From positions 447,302 through 468,464 of the forward strand of contig NW_023365730.1 of assembly GCF_000003815.2 (NCBI RefSeq): 21,163 bases of DNA, read 5' to 3'. Position numbers and translations under genes: made by a program. Source of the DNA: Branchiostoma floridae. Lineage: Eukaryota; Chordata; Leptocardii; Amphioxiformes; Branchiostomatidae. This document shows positions 18,454 to 21,163 of the stretch, in pieces. The notes beneath the pieces are model-generated. The model was not told the origin of the DNA. It saw only the letters and a program-made list of their open reading frames with translations, and did no database searches. Positions within the stretch are counted from its first letter, which is position 1. Every line of letters begins with the position of its first letter.

Positions 18454-18552
18454 TCAAAACTTCACACAGTCGCGGGAGTCTGTGTATGGGTTGTAGCCTG
18501 CTCCAGGTGCCTGAGCGAAACAGTCGTAGCGGCTCGAGCTCTGGCCTTCCAG
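18454..18552 (-). pseudogene. Partial duplicate of exon B1 (copy 3)
   Basis: A third copy, again offset by 122 bp, with acceptor TTTAATTTCAG. Differences from B1 include TAC for TAT and an APGAGYNPY stretch instead of AAGAEYNPY. It ends in the same CVKF-stop as copy 2. The differences argue for an old genomic duplication, not a sequencing artefact. As the first acceptor reached after A1, it could act as a poison exon if spliced. Confidence 0.6.
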
Positions 18553-18684
18553 CTGAAATTAAATCAGTATGTTGGTAAATTCGGCGACAAAGACTTTCAA
18601 GACACGCTACCGCCGATGAAAATGACCTTGTCAGAAACTCCAAATTCTCGAATGTATGGCCATAATATGCAGTGGTTCTGTATC

Positions 18685-18830
18685 TACCAGGGACCAGAAA
18701 TCATGTGGCCATGGCCGCGTTGGACAGGTGGTTGCTATAGACTATTTCTCTATGCTTAGGTCAATGGTAAAAATCCAAGGGACCGACAAAAAGTGACCGC
18801 AATGGCCAGGTGGTCGCAATGCAATTAATA
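18685..18830. repeat. Dispersed CAGGTGGT repeat region
   Basis: GGACAGGTGGTTGCTATAGA and GGCCAGGTGGTCGCAATG occur within 100 bp; related to 13340-13380. Confidence 0.4.
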
Positions 18831-18897
18831 CTTTTAAGGCGGCTGCTTATACAGGTTTGACTGACGTATATAAATACAGATACAGAAAAATCCCCAC

Positions 18898-19089
18898 CTC
18901 ACAGCACACTCGAGACGGCTTGCTTCTGGCAATCTTCTCCAAAGTACTCATGGAGTCAGACACGGGCTCCTCCAACCAGATGCAGACATCGTCCACTCTC
19001 GTCTGGAAGACTCCATTCATACACTCCTGCTGGGCCTCTACTGTTTCCTTCTGGCAACACTCTGCCTTCTTGCTCCAGATCTCACTCAT
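18898..19089 (-). CDS. Exon A1: first cysteine module (ECM1-like)
   Basis: The 192-nt exon is bounded by a strong acceptor (TTTTTTCCTTCCAG) and the donor GAG/GTGGGG, phase 0 at both ends. It begins MSEIWSKKAECC; this Met follows an acceptor, so it need not be the initiator. Cysteines sit at residues 11-12 (CC), 23, 36 and 62-63 (CC). The segment between residues 38 and 60 is acidic then basic, likely helical. The sister exon A2 has the same length with cysteines at 10-11, 22, 35 and 62-63. The final CC continues into exon B1, which supplies the next Cys-Phe. Paired cysteines followed 9-11 residues later by CF are characteristic of ECM1 repeats. Expected to be extracellular and disulfide-bonded. 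Confidence 0.75.
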
Positions 19090-19090
19090 C

Positions 19091-19967
19091 TGGAAGGAAA
19101 AAAGGTTAAGGTAATGGTTATACCAACTGATAAACTTAAAAAGCTGAGTAATACCTTAATTATTAAGGAATGCGTTATCAAGGACGATAATATTAATAGG
19201 GGCAATTTAAGGAACAACACAATCATGTGGACAACTATCATGATGGCAGACTCATAATGGTGGACAAGGGCACAACGTGTCCGTGACATAACCACTAAGT
19301 GGACCATTATTACTTGTTACATGCAAGCGAACTATAACCAAACTATAACATAGTGGCATGAACTCTTTCCTTACATGTACATCCGTTTCTCTTATAGGTG
19401 GCATCTAGGTGGCATTAAAACTTTTAAATTCAGTTAGCAGTTAATTGTTATCCATAATGTGTCTAGGGTACGGTATAAGCGGGAGCAAGACTGATTCCTT
19501 TCAACACCTTTTAATCCCAACCAATGTCATGTAAACTGTAAGTAATGTAAAGTGCTTTTCCCAAGGGCAGAAGATTGTCAGCAAGACATGCACTGCACGA
19601 AATCAATAATTTCCAGGTGTTTCAAGGGACTTACACACCTGTGAAATGTTCTGTGTCCTGGCTGTGTACATGACTTTCCTGGTTCGGCGTGTAATGTCCT
19701 TGTTTTTTTCTTACATACCTGGACTCGCGCTTGTACAGGAATTTCTAGGACCCTTACACCAGACGTGTAGGGGAAATAGGCAGACAAAGGCTTGGCGGCG
19801 CCTATTCTCAAAGCCAAGCTTGGGTCGCGGGTTTACTGTTTACGGCAACTACTACCCTTGCAACCCAGCCTAGGCTATGCTTGGACAATTAATAAGCAAT
19901 GAGGTTTACATTTTAAACACAAAATAAGGGGGAGTGTCGGGGGGTATTGAATGGTTGGTATGTCTAC
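19091..19967. other. Intron between leader and A1
   Basis: A consensus-like donor (CCAG/GTATGTAAG on the minus strand near 19715) follows an open frame, but no acceptor or ATG completes an exon. Confidence 0.35.
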
Positions 19968-20033
19968 CCGTGACATCGTCTGACAGAACAAAGTGGAACA
20001 AAATACAACTATAAAAAGAAACGACATCCACAT
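19968..20033 (-). CDS. Candidate first coding exon: signal peptide
   Basis: A 22-codon open stretch starting with ATG encodes a hydrophobic leader (MWMSFLFIVVFCSTLFC followed by Q). It ends at CGG before GTAGAC, a mediocre donor. The donor is phase 0, which is what the A1 exon needs, and a secreted Cys-rich product needs a leader. The frame stays open upstream and contains an earlier ATG near 20089, which would lengthen the hydrophobic N-terminus, so the true start is uncertain. A basic residue is missing from the usual n-region. It could instead be a chance hydrophobic stretch, with the real first exon lying beyond the window. Confidence 0.35.
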
Positions 20034-21163
20034 TTTTAGGAATACAATCAAGGTCAGAAAGAAAGGTCTACAAAATACTAAAAAAACAATCATAATTAAT
20101 GAAGCTGTGATTTGTTTGGCCCGATATTTCCTCAATACGCGCCGACCGTAGGATTTCCAAATAAGTTGAACGGGCCATTCATATTCATTTCTACATGTCG
20201 GAAAGAAATAAATGCTAGGAATAGATCTTGGCTTATAAATAGGAAAGAATGTCTTAAACCAAGGAGGTTTCAACTTCCTTGCTTAAACAAACTCGACATT
20301 TTCATTACATAAACAGCAGTTCGTTAGCCGGATGTGTATTGCATTGTCTAGCGCAGACAAAGGCCACAAACACCCAGCGTTCATTGAATCATTCTTATTT
20401 CTTCTTTAATCATTTTACACTCACACTGAGATTCTGTTTCAACATACATAAATCTGAACTGCTGCAATAGACTTCTGCGTGTATCGCGATAATCAGTTAC
20501 GTGATCTGCCCCCTTTGTATGAAGAGCTAGGAAAATAAACTAACCAAAGAAATTTAATTTGGAAATTCGTAAACTAGTGATGTACGATGTTTTTATAGAG
20601 TGCCTGTCGCGTCATAGCGAGGAAGTTGAACTGAAACGACGTTGGACATAGGGAAAACATAGGACTGCGATCTGATTTATGGGCAGCTTTTTGTCAAAAG
20701 AATAGAGAGAACACGGGACAAAATACAGTCCATTTTCTTGGTTACTGTCTCTAACTTTGGCTACTGTCGACGCACAAACTGAGTGAAATGATCTATGTTA
20801 AGATATAACCTCCTTGACTCGATGTACTAGATTTTTGTCCCGGGTTATGTTCTTGATTGTACAAACTAAATGACAACGTTGAACGTTAAATTTCTACCGA
20901 TGTTTCAAGCTGTTGATAATCACAGCGGCATGTTTCACATCTTTCTAGGCAGGTATTGTTTTACTGTGAAGTGAAATACGGGTAATTAGGCAGCTCAAAC
21001 AACCTCCTTGACGTGATTGTAACAATAGACATCATGGCTGGTACTAGCGGTAGTTCACAGCTCTTTGTGTCTGTGCCCATGCAAATTCTTCAGAAAAAGC
21101 CAATAGAATTTCTCCTCGCACAATTATAGGGTCAAACCTTCGGCCAATCAACGTGCCAGTCAC
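20034..21163. other. Putative 5' flank, no promoter assigned
   Basis: A TATA-like TATTTATAAG lies on the minus strand near 20232-20243, about 200 bp above the candidate ATG, without further support. The rest shows nothing recognisable. Confidence 0.35.

Larger units (their letters stand above)
9091..20033 (-). other. Multi-exon gene: secreted protein with two ECM1-like cysteine modules
   Basis: Overview of the gene whose exons are listed separately. On the minus strand the order is signal peptide, A1, B1, C1, a possible gap exon, A2, B2, C2, then a His/Gly/Arg-rich end. A1 and A2 are both exactly 64 codons and phase 0 at both ends. B1 and B2 are phase 0 to 0. C1 and C2 are phase 0 to 1. The gene therefore looks built from an ancestral A-B-C exon unit that duplicated. 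A+B gives CC-x10-C-x12-C-x(25-26)-CC-x(9-11)-CF, resembling the repeats of vertebrate ECM1 and, more loosely, the double-cysteine pattern of serum albumin. Joining the supported exons without C1 gives about 292 residues. Function is inferred only: an extracellular, disulfide-bonded protein. The exon chain is well supported; the family name less so. No start or transcript evidence is available. Confidence 0.7.

Noticed and set aside
18352-18759. 135-codon plus-strand ORF
   Set aside because: It is antisense to the triplicated B1 exon copies; the minus strand has splice sites and the conserved module.
19578-19817. Minus-strand frame ending at a donor-like CAG/GTATGT as an exon
   Set aside because: There is no ATG or acceptor at its start and no leader or module character.

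Overview
This looks like animal nuclear DNA, most probably a lancelet (Branchiostoma). The coding parts are short exons with GT-AG junctions separated by long AT-rich introns. The spacer is packed with tRNA-derived SINE, MITE/foldback and LINE-tail fragments, microsatellites and many 'acatgtac'-type words. Nothing supports a bacterial or viral source. The lancelet call rests on overall texture and repeat style, not on a database match. A 100-N assembly gap lies at 16362-16461.

The main content is one multi-exon gene on the minus strand, running from about 20033 down to about 9100-10650. It was assembled here by hand from splice sites and phase. A candidate signal-peptide exon (20033-19968) is followed by a cysteine module A1 (19089-18898, 64 codons) and module B1 (18308-18159, 50 codons). 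Next come a short exon C1 (17749-17704) and a possible exon cut by the gap (16519 into the Ns). A second set follows: A2 (16039-15848, again exactly 64 codons), B2 (12111-11971, 47 codons) and the acidic exon C2 (11165-11117). There are two candidate 3' ends, a His/Gly/Arg-rich end with a stop (10736-10648) and an AT-rich alternative (about 9367-9215). A+B together show CC-x10-C-x12-C-x(25-26)-CC-x(9-11)-CF, the paired-cysteine spacing of the extracellular matrix protein 1 (ECM1)/albumin type. The gene therefore probably encodes a secreted protein of roughly 290 residues with two ECM1-like repeats. Two of its exons carry partial tandem copies beside them: three acceptor-proximal copies of B1 with a 122-bp period, and three donor-proximal copies of A2.

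From 1 to about 9000 the window is spacer and mobile-element debris. In order it holds CA repeats, an 11-bp tandem repeat, a degenerate 'TTACG' array and an intact tRNA-derived SINE with a 15-bp target-site duplication. Then come a foldback element with a hammerhead-like core, a small palindromic MITE and LINE-tail fragments. A reverse-transcriptase C-terminal fragment on the minus strand, a possible plus-strand terminal exon near 7480-7690 and a 359-bp MITE with 34-bp perfect terminal inverted repeats and a TTA duplication complete this part.

The introns hold further foldback elements (9779-9982, 10460-10568), LINE 3' tails, a diverged 772-bp-period tandem duplication (13891-15235), a 40-bp minisatellite running into the gap and a long (CTCA)n tract. 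Upstream of 20033 nothing coding could be supported.
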